Both the position numbers and the translations under genes were made by a program. A DNA stretch of 64,000 bases from Gnetum montanum. Lineage: Eukaryota; Streptophyta; Gnetopsida; Gnetales; Gnetaceae. Shown piece by piece: positions 22,206 through 34,378 of this stretch (the first letter of the stretch is position 1; the number at the start of each line of letters is the position of its first letter). The notes beneath the pieces are model-generated. The model was not told where the DNA came from. It searched no databases and saw only the letters and a program-made list of their open reading frames with translations. Location of the stretch: positions 283,979 to 347,978 of the forward strand of contig MNCI01004501.1 of assembly GCA_015680685.1 (NCBI GenBank), given 5' to 3'.

Positions 22206-23867
22206 GAATGAATATGATAACTATGTTGAACCATTTCTTGTTCCTCAAAGCATGATAAACATCCTAGAGGTAGTCCATATTCTCATTAGAAATGAGAGGG
22301 ATAGTCAAATCAAATGGCTTGATATGAATAACATTCCTAAGTTTGAAGAAGCTTACAATGCTAATATACAACATTATTTCCAAGTTTTCCATGATACCTA
22401 TGTCTTGTAAAACATTGAAAATGAGTGATATTATCTCAAAATATTCCCTAGGATATTGATCAAATAAGATGAGAGTTGGTACCTATCTTTGGGGAAGGAA
22501 TCTATCTAAAGATGAAGTACAATGTTGTAGCTATTCAACAATATATATCAAATATACACTAGGTTGTTTAACCTGAGGAAACAAATTCAAGGATGGAAAC
22601 AAGATAATCATAAATCCCTTGATGTAGCCTTGGGAAGATATTACTCTCTTCTACATTAATGTCTAGGCCATGATTTTTTCCCAAGAGAGTAGTTTTTCCA
22701 TATGATAGATGGGCTCATGAATAAAACCAAAGAGACTCTTGGGATTTATGCCTAAGGAAGATTCTCAAAAATGAGAGTCCATCAAATCTAAAGTCTTATT
22801 GATCAAGTGGCCAAGAAAGAAGGAGAATTGAAAAGGAGAGAAAATGTAAATAAGTATAATAAAGATTCCTACATTTGTAAAAGGAAGGTATGTCTCTACA
22901 ATCTTGAGGAGAAAGCATCACTAGAGGAGATGGTACAAAGAAAAGCCTTGTGAATTCAAAAATTTGTCATGAAAATATCAACTAAGGTAGATGAGATGTA
23001 GAATTTTCTGGTTGAGAAGTTCCAAACTGCTTTAAAAATTAGGGAGAAGAAAAAGGAGTAGAGAAATAGAGATAAGGACAAAAGGAGAAAGAAAAATACG
23101 ACGAAGAATTGCTATCAATAGAAAGATATGGTTGTGATAGTTAATGAAGTTGCAGATTCTAAAATAGAAAATGAAGGTTTGATATCTTTTAATATGAACA
23201 TCCCAAGGGATGTTGTCCTATACTATTACACTTACTAGAAGTTGGGGCTTATGTTTTAAATTCAAACTTTGCATGAAGGTAACCACCAAAGAGATTACCT
23301 TATCCATAAGGTAATTGTTAGTAATAGTTCCATGAAAATAGTATTGTCTAAGTGGAGTTCTATTTCAACCTCATGATCATTATCATCAATGACAAAATCG
23401 ATAGTTATGGGGGATGCCACCATCAAGACAATAGTATTTTTACTACCAATTGGACCCATATGGATGTTATGTCTAATAACTTATGTCTTCTAGTGGGTCT
23501 GTAAGCCATATATCTTTTCTTCATCATTACTACCCTCCTGAATATCACAAACCTACTACTCCATGAGATGAATCTTCTTCTACATATACTCCTTATTATT
23601 CACCATAACACTTGGCACCTCATACCTTCATTTCTTTACTACATGCATCATCTATTCAAGGGGAGATACCATTGTAGACTTAGCAATACAATTTCAAGTA
23701 GGTTATGAACTTATAACTAGATAATAATTCAAGCAATTTTGAGCATAAGGCTCAAAAAAGGAATTTCTTCATGCCCAACAATATATCTAAATCCCTACAA
23801 CAATCTTTGGCTATGAATCCCTCTCAAAATACACTATGGATACCCACCAAGTATTCTTCAAACCTAA
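22206..23867 (+). pseudogene. gag of element C, third block (capsid core to tail)
   Basis: Resumes gag after element A. Visible blocks: D-S-Q-I-K-W-L-D-M-N-N-I-P-K-F-E (matching D-S-Q-I-K-H-L-N-M-N-N-I in A), W-S-T-M-L near 22510, K-Q-I-Q-G-W-K-Q near 22590, and the remnant of the Cys/His motif near 23180-23215, where both first cysteines are lost. A Pro-rich tail follows. Many TAG/TAA stops. Breaks off at 'ttcaaacctaa' (23867); the continuation 'aaatcaaatatcac' is at 41651. Confidence 0.8.
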
Positions 23868-24754
23868 TGATACATCAATAAGATAGATTACATTTACACA
23901 TTCTCATCAATGCAACTCCATTGACATATCCCCCTCGATGCAAGCCCATTAACGTATCCTTGTCAATGCATGGTAGGATGCATTGACCCAAATATGTCAA
24001 TGATGATTCAGTAACTACCTATATAAATGCATGTACTTTTTGCATTTATGGCACCTTTCAACCATAACCTTACCAACACTCATGCAGTATGTTCTTTGTA
24101 AAGTTGGAATATTTTCTCTCTAAGTGCTTATAGTGTGGATCTAAGAGGTTATACGGAGTTTTATTCAAGTGTTTAAGTACCTAAACACATTGCATGAACA
24201 ACAATAAAATTGAGATTTCCTACATCAATTACAATAGTTAGATTAGTTTACTATTTATATTTAACACTTTACTTTTCATGCACTTTACATTTATTCTCTT
24301 AAATAGTTAGGATAATTATTCATAAATACATGAGTATGATCACTTTGAGAATACTATATTAATGCTTTATAATCCTAGTAGTGAATATTTGGTACACCTA
24401 ATAATCCAATAGTGTTAATACTAGTTCAAGATGTGTATGACAAGTGGGAACAAATACTCCATGTTAGGATAGTTAGTTATTAAACTACTTGATTAGTTAG
24501 ATAATTAATTTTTCAACCTTTACATAATCATCTAGCCATTAGGGGAAAATATATTAAAAATAATTATAAAAATATATATCATGTCTTAATCATATGTACA
24601 GTTAAGACACAAGCGTGGATTAAGAAGACAATCCTCAATTCACTATTAAGAAATATTGGCCACTTGGGTAACTAAGTCTATGAAATTCGATTGCATTGCT
24701 AGTGAACACTTGTAATTCATATGGTTGGATGTAGGGGATACTTTCTTCTCATTA
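23868..24754 (+). repeat. 5' LTR of element B
   Basis: About 887 bp, start TGATACATCAATAAG, end CTTCTCATTA. It shares 'catcgacatatcccc'-type blocks, 'tatataaatgcatgtac' (TATA) and 'ggagttttattcaagtg' with the LTR at 40765. It belongs to the C/B LTR group, which lacks the GATATCGC dyads of A/D/H. Confidence 0.8.
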
Positions 24755-24755
24755 T

Positions 24756-24773
24756 TAACATCATTTCCAAGAA
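24756..24773 (+). promoter_or_regulatory. degenerate tRNA-Asp primer site of B
   Basis: TAACATCATTTCCAAGAA sits where A has TGGCACCATTGCCAGGGA. Position and spacing identify it; the sequence alone would not. Confidence 0.5.
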
Positions 24774-24930
24774 GTTATTTTAGCTAAGTGCACTAACTAT
24801 TATTAACTAGTGAATTCATATACAAGCATTATAGGAGACTAGAACTTGGTATCTTTGACTCATAATAATACCCATAATAACATTATCTTAAGGTACACTT
24901 ACATCTATTTCTTAAATGACTTATACTAAT

Positions 24931-27430
24931 AGGAAAGAATCTTCAATGCATAAGAATAAAAATAATTGGCAACAAAAGAGGATGCAAAGGATCATCAATG
25001 AGAAGCCTCAATAGCTTAAAGTTATCTACATACATCCAAATGCCTATTATTTGAACTTTACCTTCATTCTTAATTAGGATGAGTAGTTAAAATGGAGAGA
25101 TATAGTTGGTAGCATTGTTTTACATCTTAATTGATCCATTCCTATCATGCTCATGACCCAACTCATGAAATTGGACATTGAAATAGTCAAGCATAAGTAT
25201 GAAAGCACAGAGCAAGTTTCTAGGAACTATCATACTATAGAAGCTCAACTACAAAAAGATAAGTGCATGGAGGCCTATTATGAAGCATCCAAAGATGAAT
25301 AAATCCCAACATCATTATTCCTACATATGCATAAAGAGGACGAGAATTTCTTTTCTAGTCACTCTCAATATATAGATTCTCCACTTTCCTTTGAGGAGGA
25401 CATCTTTCTCCTATGATTGTAGTAAACCTTGGAGAACCTTGCTGATGGGAAGAAAAGGTCCAAAGACTAAGGAAAATCAAAAGAAAAATATCCTAGTCAT
25501 TCATCTAAAGAAAGAAGAAGAAAAGAGATAAGAATAAGGATTATGATAAGAACCATAACTCATAGTCATTCATCTTCATCATCCTTATCATCATCAAATT
25601 CTAATAGTAGGAGCCATGATAGAGATAGAGATAGGAGTAGTCAAGATGAAGATGAAGATGATAGGAGATACCATCATGATAATAAGAACCAGGATGGAAA
25701 CCAATAAATAGAGGAGAAATAACATCACTGAGAAAGATGGCATAGTAGAACTCATCATAGGATACGTGATCATCATTGGGACCATTGTGAATGCAATGAT
25801 GATGGTGAACCATTTTTGGTCACTAGAAATATGTTGAATGTTTCAAAAGTAGTTATAGTTCCCACTAGGCATCAAAAGAATAGAAGGATTAAACTATTAA
25901 ATATGAATAATGTCACTAAGTTTGAAGGGAGATATAATTTAGGTAAACAACATCATCTATAAGCTTTCCATGATGCATGTGCTTTGTAAAACATTGTAAA
26001 AAACTATCAAAAGTTAAAATTATTTTCAAGGATGATCATAAAATAAGTAGAAAGTTAGTATTAGTCATTGATACTAGAATCCATTTGTGGATGAAGTACG
26101 ATGTTAGAGCTATACTCTTAAGTGTCTAACTTGAGGAAGTAGATTTAAGGATGGACGTAAGAAAATCATGAGTCCTTGGATGTGGCCCTAGGTAGGTATT
26201 ACTCTCTAATACACCAATGCCTAGGACATGGATTCTCTCAAAGAAAAAAACTTTCCCATATCATAGATGGACTTCAAAACAAAACAAGGGAAACTCTTGG
26301 GGTTTATGTGTGAAGAAGACTTTCTAAGATGAAGGCCCATCATATCCAAAAGCTAATAGAATAGGTGGCTAAAGAATAAGGGGGGTTGAAGAAATAGGAA
26401 AATATAGAGGAATATAATACAAACTTCTTCATTTGCAAAGAGAGAGGTATGCTTTTATGATATAGAGGAGGAAGCACCACTAGATGAAGTGGTGCAAAGA
26501 AAAACCTTGCCAATATAAAAATATGTCTCTAATATATTAGTCAAGGTAGAAAAAATATGAAAGTTATTAGATGAGAAGTAACAAACTACTTTGAGAATAA
26601 TAGAGGAGAGGGTATAGTAGAGGAATAGTAAATAAAATAGAAGAAGAAGAAGAAATACAGAGAAGAGGTATCAATAGTAGAAAGGTAAGGTTTCTATGGT
26701 TAACGAGACTGTAGGTTCTAGAACTAATAATGATGGATGTGATATTTGTTAGTAAAAACATTCCAAGGGATGTTGTCCTCTGATGTTTCATCTACAAGAA
26801 TCTATGGTGTATGCCTTAAATCCAAAATTTGAAAAAAGGCAACCACCATGGAGATTGCCTTATCCTCAAGAAAATCCTAGATATTAGTTCCACTAAACAC
26901 AATCTTATTCAAGAGGAATATCATCTCAACCTCAAGATCAATATCAACAATGAAAAAATTCACAATCATGGAGGATTCTACCATTGAGACAACAATATCC
27001 TTACTGGAAATTGAATCCCTATGGATACTATGTCCAATAGCCTATATTCCCTCATGGCTCTACAAGTGACACTCCTTTCCATTACTACTACTACTCTTTA
27101 GAATATCATCAAATCCATACTCCATGACCTAATCCTTCCTCTACTTATCATCCTCCTCACCCATCACCAATCGCTACATTATTAAATACCTCTCCTCTAC
27201 CACCTGCTCCACTTATGTAGGGGAAAATTCCATAATAGACATACTAAAGAAATGCCACGAGGGCTCATAACTTATAGTTGGATAGCCATCTGAGTGATTC
27301 TAAGCCCAAACCTTGAAAGATGTCTTTCATTTGAACCAATAGTCCACCAAAATTCTCACAAATAGCTATAACTACTAACCCTACAATCAATGCTTCTAAA
27401 ATCACCTTCAAACCTCATTCGAATCAAATG
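24931..27430 (+). pseudogene. gag of element B
   Basis: Same order as A gag. N-terminal block near 25060-25240, a charged Lys/Arg/His linker at ~25480-25760, capsid core from ~25830 (K-L-L-N-M-N-N-V-T-K-F-E, then K-L-F-S-R-M-I-I-K, then S-T-M-L-E-L), D-V-A-L-G-R-Y-Y-S-L-I near 26180, Cys/His motif near 26738 (G-C-D-I-C...H-S-K-G-C-C-P), then a Pro-rich tail. Start codon unclear. Stops throughout, most of them TAG. Confidence 0.7.
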
Positions 27431-28100
27431 TCCTCTAATGTACATACTTTCATGTTGATCCATGCAATTATTAATTGGATCAAGGCTGGCCATCTTCCCA
27501 AGAAATGATTGATTATGTAAGTCTCCTTATCTATTTATATATTGTAGAAATCATCCTTGAAAGGCTCTTCTTGACTCAGGTTTTAGAGTGAATTTAATCT
27601 CAAAAGAAATATATAAGACTTGAAACCTACTTCCATCAAAGAAATGTAACATTAGATTGGAGCTTACTGGTCAATTCATCACTAACTCCTTAGGATTAAT
27701 GTATCATAGATTGGAGATTATAGGTGATCTTAGCCTATGGACTTTCTAGTGATCCATGTAGATAATTGCAAGGGGAACTTTCCTATTATCATGAAATAGT
27801 CTTGGCTCATCACTATTGATGCCAAGATGGGGATTAGAGACATTTCATTGTAAATTTTAAAGGAAAATTAATTTCATAAAATAGAAAAAAAGTAAGTTTC
27901 ATGCATTCCATATAGTAACATAGGATACCATCACATCAAAAAGATATGAGTCATAAAAAGTACATTCATTAGAGCATGCAATAAGTGTGCTGAGGCATTC
28001 ACTATTCAAAAGGGCATGTATGCAATAGTCATAAAATAGGAAGGTGCCTAGTGGCTAATAATAGACAGTGGGGCAGGCTTCAAAATATGCATGGAAGAAA
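27431..28100 (+). pseudogene. aspartic protease of element B
   Basis: Active site A-L-L-D-S-G-F-R-V-N-L-I-S with the D-S-G triad intact (27573-27581), followed by S-K-E-I-Y-K-T and L-E-L-T-G-Q. Later blocks are frameshifted. A 'C-N-K-C' remnant near 27980 matches P-C-N-R-C in A (~19050). Confidence 0.7.
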
Positions 28101-29105
28101 TGGAAGAGCTTACAAGTGCTTACATCAAGTGCATGAATGAAATAAAGAAAATCTAGAGCTAACTCCTCCATGTATAGACTAAAAGAAATTGGGAAGAGTT
28201 GGAGATACCTAATTAGTTCAAGTAGAAGCCTCTTGAACTAAAACCTTACTAGCTAATCTAGAAGATGCTTATCTTGATAAAAACAAACTGATGATCATAA
28301 ATGCCTATTTTTCCCAAGAACTAAAGAAAAGCTACTTGTGGTTGTAAATAAATGGTCAACAACCTTTGCCTAGTTATACCATGAACTAATAGGAATAGAT
28401 CCAAGGATGTACTAGCATTGAATCTACATAGACCCCTCCATCAAACCAAGAAGGAAATTACAAAGGAGGTTGAATCCTAAGCTTAAGCAAGTTGTGAAAG
28501 ATGAAATTGAATAACCTCTTAAGGTAGGATTCATTTATCCCATTCCAAACAGTGAGTGGATTAGCTCACTCATCATTGTACCAAAGAAAGGCGATAAATT
28601 GAGTATCTACATAGACTACAGGTTATTGAATATGGAAACTTTCAATGATCATTTTCCATTATTATTTTTAGACCAATTACTATATACTATTATAGGTCAT
28701 GGCTACTATAATTTTTTGGATGGTTGTAGTGGCTATAACTAAATCTAGATAGCACTAGAGGACTAGGCCAAAACTACCTTCATAAGTCCCTAGGGAACTT
28801 TTGCGTACAAAAAGATGCCCTTTGGCTTGTGTAATTTTCCTACTACTTCCTAATGGCTAGTGCTTAGAATATTTTAGTAGAAAATTAGTAGAAAAATAGA
28901 AATCTTCATGGATGAATTCAATCCTTATTGTGCTAATTTTAAGCAACCTTTGCACCATTTTGAGCAAATGTTGAAGCACTATATGAAGATAAACTTAAGG
29001 CATAATTGGTAGAAAATCCATTTGATGGTCTAAGAGGGCATAGTCTTGGGACATAGAATTTTAGAAAAAACATTCAAGGTTGACCTAGAAAAAGTATGGG
29101 TTATC
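28101..29105 (+). pseudogene. reverse transcriptase of element B
   Basis: Ty3-type RT. Blocks: L-K-V-G-F-I-Y-P-I-P-N-S-E-W-I-S and V-P-K-K-G (~28520-28600), Y-I-D-Y-R-L-L-N (~28610), Y-N-F-L-D-G-C-S-G-Y-N (~28705-28740), G-T-F-A-Y-K-K-M-P-F-G-L-C-N (~28790-28840), and the YXDD box as F-M-D-E at 28905-28916, in which the second catalytic Asp is Glu. After Y-N the codons TAA (28740), TAG (28746) and TAG (28764) replace the usual CAA, CAG and CAG. The domain ends at ~29105, at the deletion junction. Confidence 0.85.
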
Positions 29106-29629
29106 CAAAGAATCACCTCCAAGCCAATGATCAAGCCAACGTTACTAATAGGAAGATAACCCAGATACTAGCATGTAGAATCAACAAATATAGGAAGGAC
29201 TGAATCACGAAACTCAATGACACTAGATAGGCTATCAATCCTCTCGGAAACTTTATATAGGATATTCTTCTTATGAGTTGGTGTTAGAAAAGTTACCTAA
29301 ACTTCCAATCCAAGTTAATCTTTGTATACTTTCATTACTTCTGAGATTGACCTTGATCTCGATCTAGTACAATGAGAATGTCTAATGATACTAAATGTGC
29401 TAGTTGAAAACTAATAAGTAGTCCTAACTATGAATGAAGTACACAAGGAACATGCCAAACAAAATCATAATGCATATATAAGAAGAGATAAGTTTCAACC
29501 TAGCAATAAGGTCTTCTCTTGGAATCCCATACATGCACCTTAATGTACAAAATTCCAAATGCTATGGGAAGGACCTTATATCATTCACGCAACTTTTCCT
29601 TTTAGTCCCATGATCATTGAAAATCCATA
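29106..29629 (+). pseudogene. integrase C-terminal stub of element B
   Basis: From 'cctccaagccaatgatcaag' onward the sequence matches the last part of integrase in C (47985-48420): 'gttactaatagg', 'tcttatgagttggtgt', 'atgaatgaagtacacaagg'. RNase H, the integrase zinc finger and the DDE core are absent. The join lies in a short repeat, CCTCCAAG in B against CCTCAAA (46632) and CCTCAAG (47992) in C. Confidence 0.7.
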
Positions 29630-30963
29630 TGTTGACCTTTTTGTATGTTAAAACGTTAATGAAAATAGAGTACAAGAATGTTTGTATGGTTGTTGTGTTT
29701 CTAGGAGCAAGAGTAAAGGACTCAAGAACTCACAAGAAACTTAGAAATCACAAGGACTCAAGGTAGCATGGAAAAATATAAAGAATTCAAGAAAAGTGTG
29801 TCTATTTTTGTTGAGGCTGATTCTTGGACGTTTTGGCATGTTTTAGAGTATTTCTAGCTTATTTTGTTGAGTCTAGAAGATTATAATATCTATGGGGACT
29901 TGTTTGGAGGCATCCAGAGGCTCCCAACATCAAAATGAGTAGTTTCATTTTTGGCCCCTATAGAAGAGATTTCTTTCCCATACCAAACATGTCTTTCTAG
30001 TACATAGCATAAGCAAACACATCTATAAAAAATAGCAGATGTCTTTCCCATACCAAACATGTCTTTCTAGTACATAGCATAAGCAAACACATCTATAAAA
30101 AATAGCATATGTATTTCTCCAAACAAAGACTTCTTCATAGAATGTATGCCATATTTAGAAAGACATCTACCATCAAACAAATATGTGTTTCCAAAACAAG
30201 GACATCTTCCCAGAATAGAAGGAAAATTTAGAAAGAAATCTTAGGCATGAAGAAGAGGTCTTTCATAACTATTAGTGATCATTTCCTAGCCATTACATGA
30301 GTTTCAAGATGGATTTAGAAACATGGTAGCTATAAGAAGACATCATATGCATTGGGAAATGGTCAATCTTTGCTATATTCACTGCATAATCATTTCTAAT
30401 CATTGAAATATTTGTTTCTCCTCATTGTCTTATTATTTTAACATTGTAAAATATGATGTACCTAACTATACAAGGATTAGCAAATTGAGTTGCAATTATC
30501 CATTGTAATTCTTGTTCTTGTTGCCTTGTATGGTTGATGTGCTTGAGCTCTTCAAGATCTTATGGGATTGAGTTGTTGGTGCTATGGTACAAAACTTTGG
30601 TATAGAGCTCAAGATTGTAAAGGTTGTGGAAGCCTTGAGATCACATTTCCAAGCCTAACAGGACCTTGCAAGGTTGAGTGATTTTTGTTGTCATGCAACA
30701 CTCTAGAGTGGGGCTTGAAGACTATATAAGGTGTGGATCCTTCAACCATATTTTGAGAGAAACCGATTTTGGAGGTGTGCTTGCAATCTACCCTCCTGAT
30801 GTGGATTACCCAAGTTGGGGAACCATGTTAAATTTTGTATGTGTGCTTTGTATTCTAAATTTTTAATTTTGGAAACTTATTCATCATTCCCAACCCCAAA
30901 CACCTCCACACCCCCCCCCCCCCCCCCCCCCCCCCCTAGCTTCTCTAAGTTTAATGATCTACA
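29630..30963 (+). repeat. 5' LTR of element F
   Basis: 1334 bp, TGTTGACC...GATCTACA. It includes an exact-looking 70-bp tandem duplication (29972-30041 and 30042-30111) absent from the other LTR, a TATA-like 'gactatataagg' near 30720, and a run of 26 C at 30911-30936. Confidence 0.85.
30911..30936. repeat. C26 homopolymer
   Basis: Twenty-six consecutive C near the end of the 5' LTR of F. The 3' LTR has only 'cccttaccccctt' at this place. The length may be inaccurate. Confidence 0.9.
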
Positions 30964-30965
30964 AC

Positions 30966-30983
30966 TAGTATCAAGCCTGGTAC
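30966..30983 (+). promoter_or_regulatory. tRNA-iMet-like primer binding site of F
   Basis: 'agtatcaagcctggtact' three bases after the LTR resembles TGGTATCAGAGCCTGGTT, the initiator-Met site used by most plant copia elements. Confidence 0.65.
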
Positions 30984-31014
30984 TCTTTTTCATCATCAAC
31001 TTCACGAGTGAACA

Positions 31015-32545
31015 ATGGAGGGGACATCTTATACAAAGCCACCCATGTTTGATGGATTTGACTTCACCTATTAGAAAGCTAGGATGCAAGGATTGTTTGA
31101 ATCTATGTAGTTCAAAGATTGGGAGTCCATCCTTAAAGGTAAAAATTTATCTAAAAGTGATGTCATATTTAAAATGATTAGAACTCTCCAACTAGAATTT
31201 AGACCAAAGGTCACAACCACGGAGGAGATTAGAGAATTTTCTATTTTGAAATTTGAAAAGCTTCAAAGTGCTCTTATTACTTATGAAATGAACCTCATAA
31301 GTGAAGGGCCTATTTAAGAAAAATCCATAGCTCTAAAAGAAACCTTCAAAGAAAAGGAACTTGCTAAATAAGATATGGGCAATGATGAGGAAATAGCTCT
31401 TCTCCTAAGAAGGGTGCAAAGTCATATGGCAAGAAGTAACAATTTAAATCAACAATAATCCAATTAATTCAAAGGTCAAAAAAGAGGTAAGGAAAGAAAT
31501 AGAACTTTTTCAAATTCTAATTTTTATTCCTCTTCAATATAATGTTGGGTATGTGGTAGAATAGGTCCTATGGCCTTCAAATGTCCTAGTAATTGTAGGT
31601 TATAATAGAGGGACAAAAATGATGAGGATATGAAGAAGACAAACTTCTATACAAGTTGGGATGATGAAAAGAAAAATTAAAAGAAGTGAATGATGATGCT
31701 CAAAATTCACACCTCCTCTATATGGACCTTACAAATGATGATGTCGACTCCTTAGATGATGAACTAAATGAGAAAGAAAGGTTTGATTTGTTATTAATAA
31801 ATTATTATCTTTTCAAAGTCTCTACTATCAGTTTAATAAGCAAGTTAATATAGAAGATCATGAGATCTCTCTATTAAATTCAACAATTTTCAATCTTACC
31901 ATAGAACTCTTAGATCTAAGGGTTGAGAATGAAAAACTAACCTTATCTTATGATCAAGATAAAGTGGAAATTATAGATGTAAAACTTGTGAATGAAAGGA
32001 TAATTAAAGAGAAAGAGTCATTTCAAATGATTTTTGGACAAGAAAAAAGTCCACAAGATAAAAGTGGACTTGGATGTTGTTCCCAAGAAGAAGAACATGC
32101 ACAACCTTCATCCCATCTTAAGAAGTCTCCAAGAAGTAAGAGTACTACATCAAAAGAAGCTCCTATCAATCAAAAAACTCCTCAAATTTTTGATCATTCT
32201 AATCACTTTTACTCCAGTAAGTGGATTAGATGTTATTATTGTAATAAGTTTGGGCATAAAAAATGGAAGTTCAATTTAATGTTTTATCATATGAGTACCT
32301 AGTCATATCGTAAGACTCCTTAGTCTTATCAAAATGTAGTGGAAAAGAAATTTGTGCAAGGAAAAAAGGATTGGAGAATAGATCACAAAGGAGTCAAGAA
32401 ATTTTGGAGAATCAATAGGAAGAAACCTAAAAAAGAGAAGAAGCTCTCTAGCCAATTTGTAAAAGGAAGCCAAGCCTTTAAAATTAAAGAATTCTGTGCA
32501 AGAAGAGAAACCTCTAAAGAGGAATCTCATTCTCTAGCACTCTAG
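31015..32545 (+). pseudogene. copia gag of element F
   Basis: ATG 31015. The N-terminus has the DUF4219/UBN2-type gag look: P-P-M-F-D-G-F-D-F-T-Y-stop-K-A-R-M (TGG to TAG), then F-R-P-K-V-T-T-T-E-E-I-R-E-F (~31199-31240) and L-I-T-Y-E-M-N-L (~31276). First zinc knuckle C-W-V-C-G-R-I-G-P-M-A-F-K-C (~31543) has Pro in place of His; the second C-Y-Y-C-N-K-F-G-H-K-K-W-K-F (~32231) has Phe in place of the last Cys. Open pieces remain at 31964-32302 and 32339-32545. Nucleocapsid function is lost. Confidence 0.75.
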
Positions 32546-34378
32546 GAACCTTGATTCTTAGTTGCAAGGTAAGTCAAGGTAAGTTTTTATTTCCTTACTT
32601 GCTAACTATCATATCAGTATTTAATTTGGAAATTCTGAATTGTGTTGATATGTGCTTACTTTATTTCTAGATATGATATGTTAGCTCCAATAATCTACAA
32701 ATATTAAGATAAGCACTTACAAGAGAACATATTTGGTACTATTAAAATAATTGATTATGGTATCTTTTGTGAATGCTTGCACATGATGTGATTAATCTTA
32801 TAATTGAATGAAATTTTGTGGTATTTTTAAACTTTTAAAAGTTTTTATTGAAAAATCTCTTGATTCTCCACTAGAATAGATATTGATTACAAGTGTTTAA
32901 AAGCCTTTGATGTATTTCTTGGACATCCTATGTTGTTTAAATGTCTTTTGAGTTGACATTTTTATCCAATTTTGTTTGAAAGACTTTTGATGTGTGATAT
33001 TTAAGTATTTGATTTGGTACCTTTCATATAATTCATGTGTCTTTTGAGAAAATCATTTCAATTGGAATTTTTTACTATCTTAAGGTATTTCTTTTAAAAG
33101 TCTCAAAACTTGTTATGGCTCTCTTGATTTATGGAGATATCTCCTAGTTGCTTGTGTAATTCTCAATTATGTGTAATATTCTTTTTTGTGATGATTTTTG
33201 AGGTTTTTTTCCATAATTAATGAGAGATATTAGTCTTCATACTTGATCTTAGAATTTTAGCATAGCAATAAGATCCTATAAGGCTTAAGGGAGAATACAA
33301 ATCTCTCTACAACAGATGCATTATGAGCAAAGAGACTAGGAAGAAAGACATGTAAGTACATAGGAGGAGCATGTACCTCATTAACAATTATCTTCCATAG
33401 GCCATCGATGTAGGGGGAGTCATTTGAGGATTTTTACCAAAAGGCACTCAAATAGAAAAACTTCATATCTCAACATACCCTCAGCTAAATATGAGCAAGG
33501 AAGAGCATATTCATTTGGTAATGTTGTAAAAGAGGACATCTATTAACTCCCTATCTATTTTATGGTAAAAGCTCCTGATGTTTATATGTTTATTATCTAA
33601 CCTTTGGTATGTTGAGAATGTATCTTTTCAAGTACCTAAGGCACTTCTTGCATATTGAAGTGAGTTGTACTAAAAGAGGTGTTCATGATCTCTTTTGATA
33701 AGATATGACATATATCCATATGCTATTTTTCTTGCCTTTAACATGATTATCATATATTAGTTTATGAATCTTTTTTTGGATAAATAGTTTATTGGTTGTT
33801 TTTTATCCTTTGATATATTTAGCATGATTAGATGTGTTTCTTTCTCTTAAAAGTTGAATATGCATGTTTTAAACTCTCTTGTCATGAAATTGTTATCAAA
33901 GTGTTGATATTTTCAAATGAATGTCAGATGATTCTATAATCATGGTAGATAGATTATTGAAAGGCTTGGATCAGTTGTGCTTCTTGTTGAGAACAAAATC
34001 ACTCTTGATAAAAACTATTTTCAATTCATCAGTCCTAAGAAGTTAATGAAATGTGTACTCTTTAATTAGTTCTCTTGCAAAATGATTTTATGTCATGCAC
34101 ATTTATATCATGAAACATTTTGTAGGTGTTTATATTCTTTTGGGTGTTGTCCATACAAGGGGAGAGATTTATGTAATAATGGTTATGCTGACTATGCAAT
34201 GGATCTCCATAACTATATTTTTTTATTCTAAAATAATATATCTTTAAGATATAGGTTTATATGCATAATCCTTTTTGGTCATGTCAAAAAAAGGGGAGAA
34301 GTAGCTTATGTTTTATGATATTGTGATAAAGACTAACCCATTTTCTTAAGTTTTAGAAATTACCAAAAAAGGGAAGAT
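32546..34378 (+). other. non-coding interior of element F
   Basis: 1.8 kb, AT-rich, with no pol motif in any frame that I could read. Near its end are two 'aaggggaga'-type stretches (34158 and 34291), and the purine tract 'accaaaaaagggaagat' abuts the 3' LTR (34379). This resembles the 3' untranslated end of SIRE-type copia elements. Confidence 0.6.

Noticed and set aside
25594-25813. Histidine-rich and isoleucine-rich minus-strand frames
   Set aside because: They are antisense to the charged linker of the B gag (GAT/ATG-rich), a low-complexity shadow.
30815-31177. 120-codon frame with a polyproline run
   Set aside because: It crosses the end of an LTR, the C26 tract and the primer site of F; the proline run is just the homopolymer.
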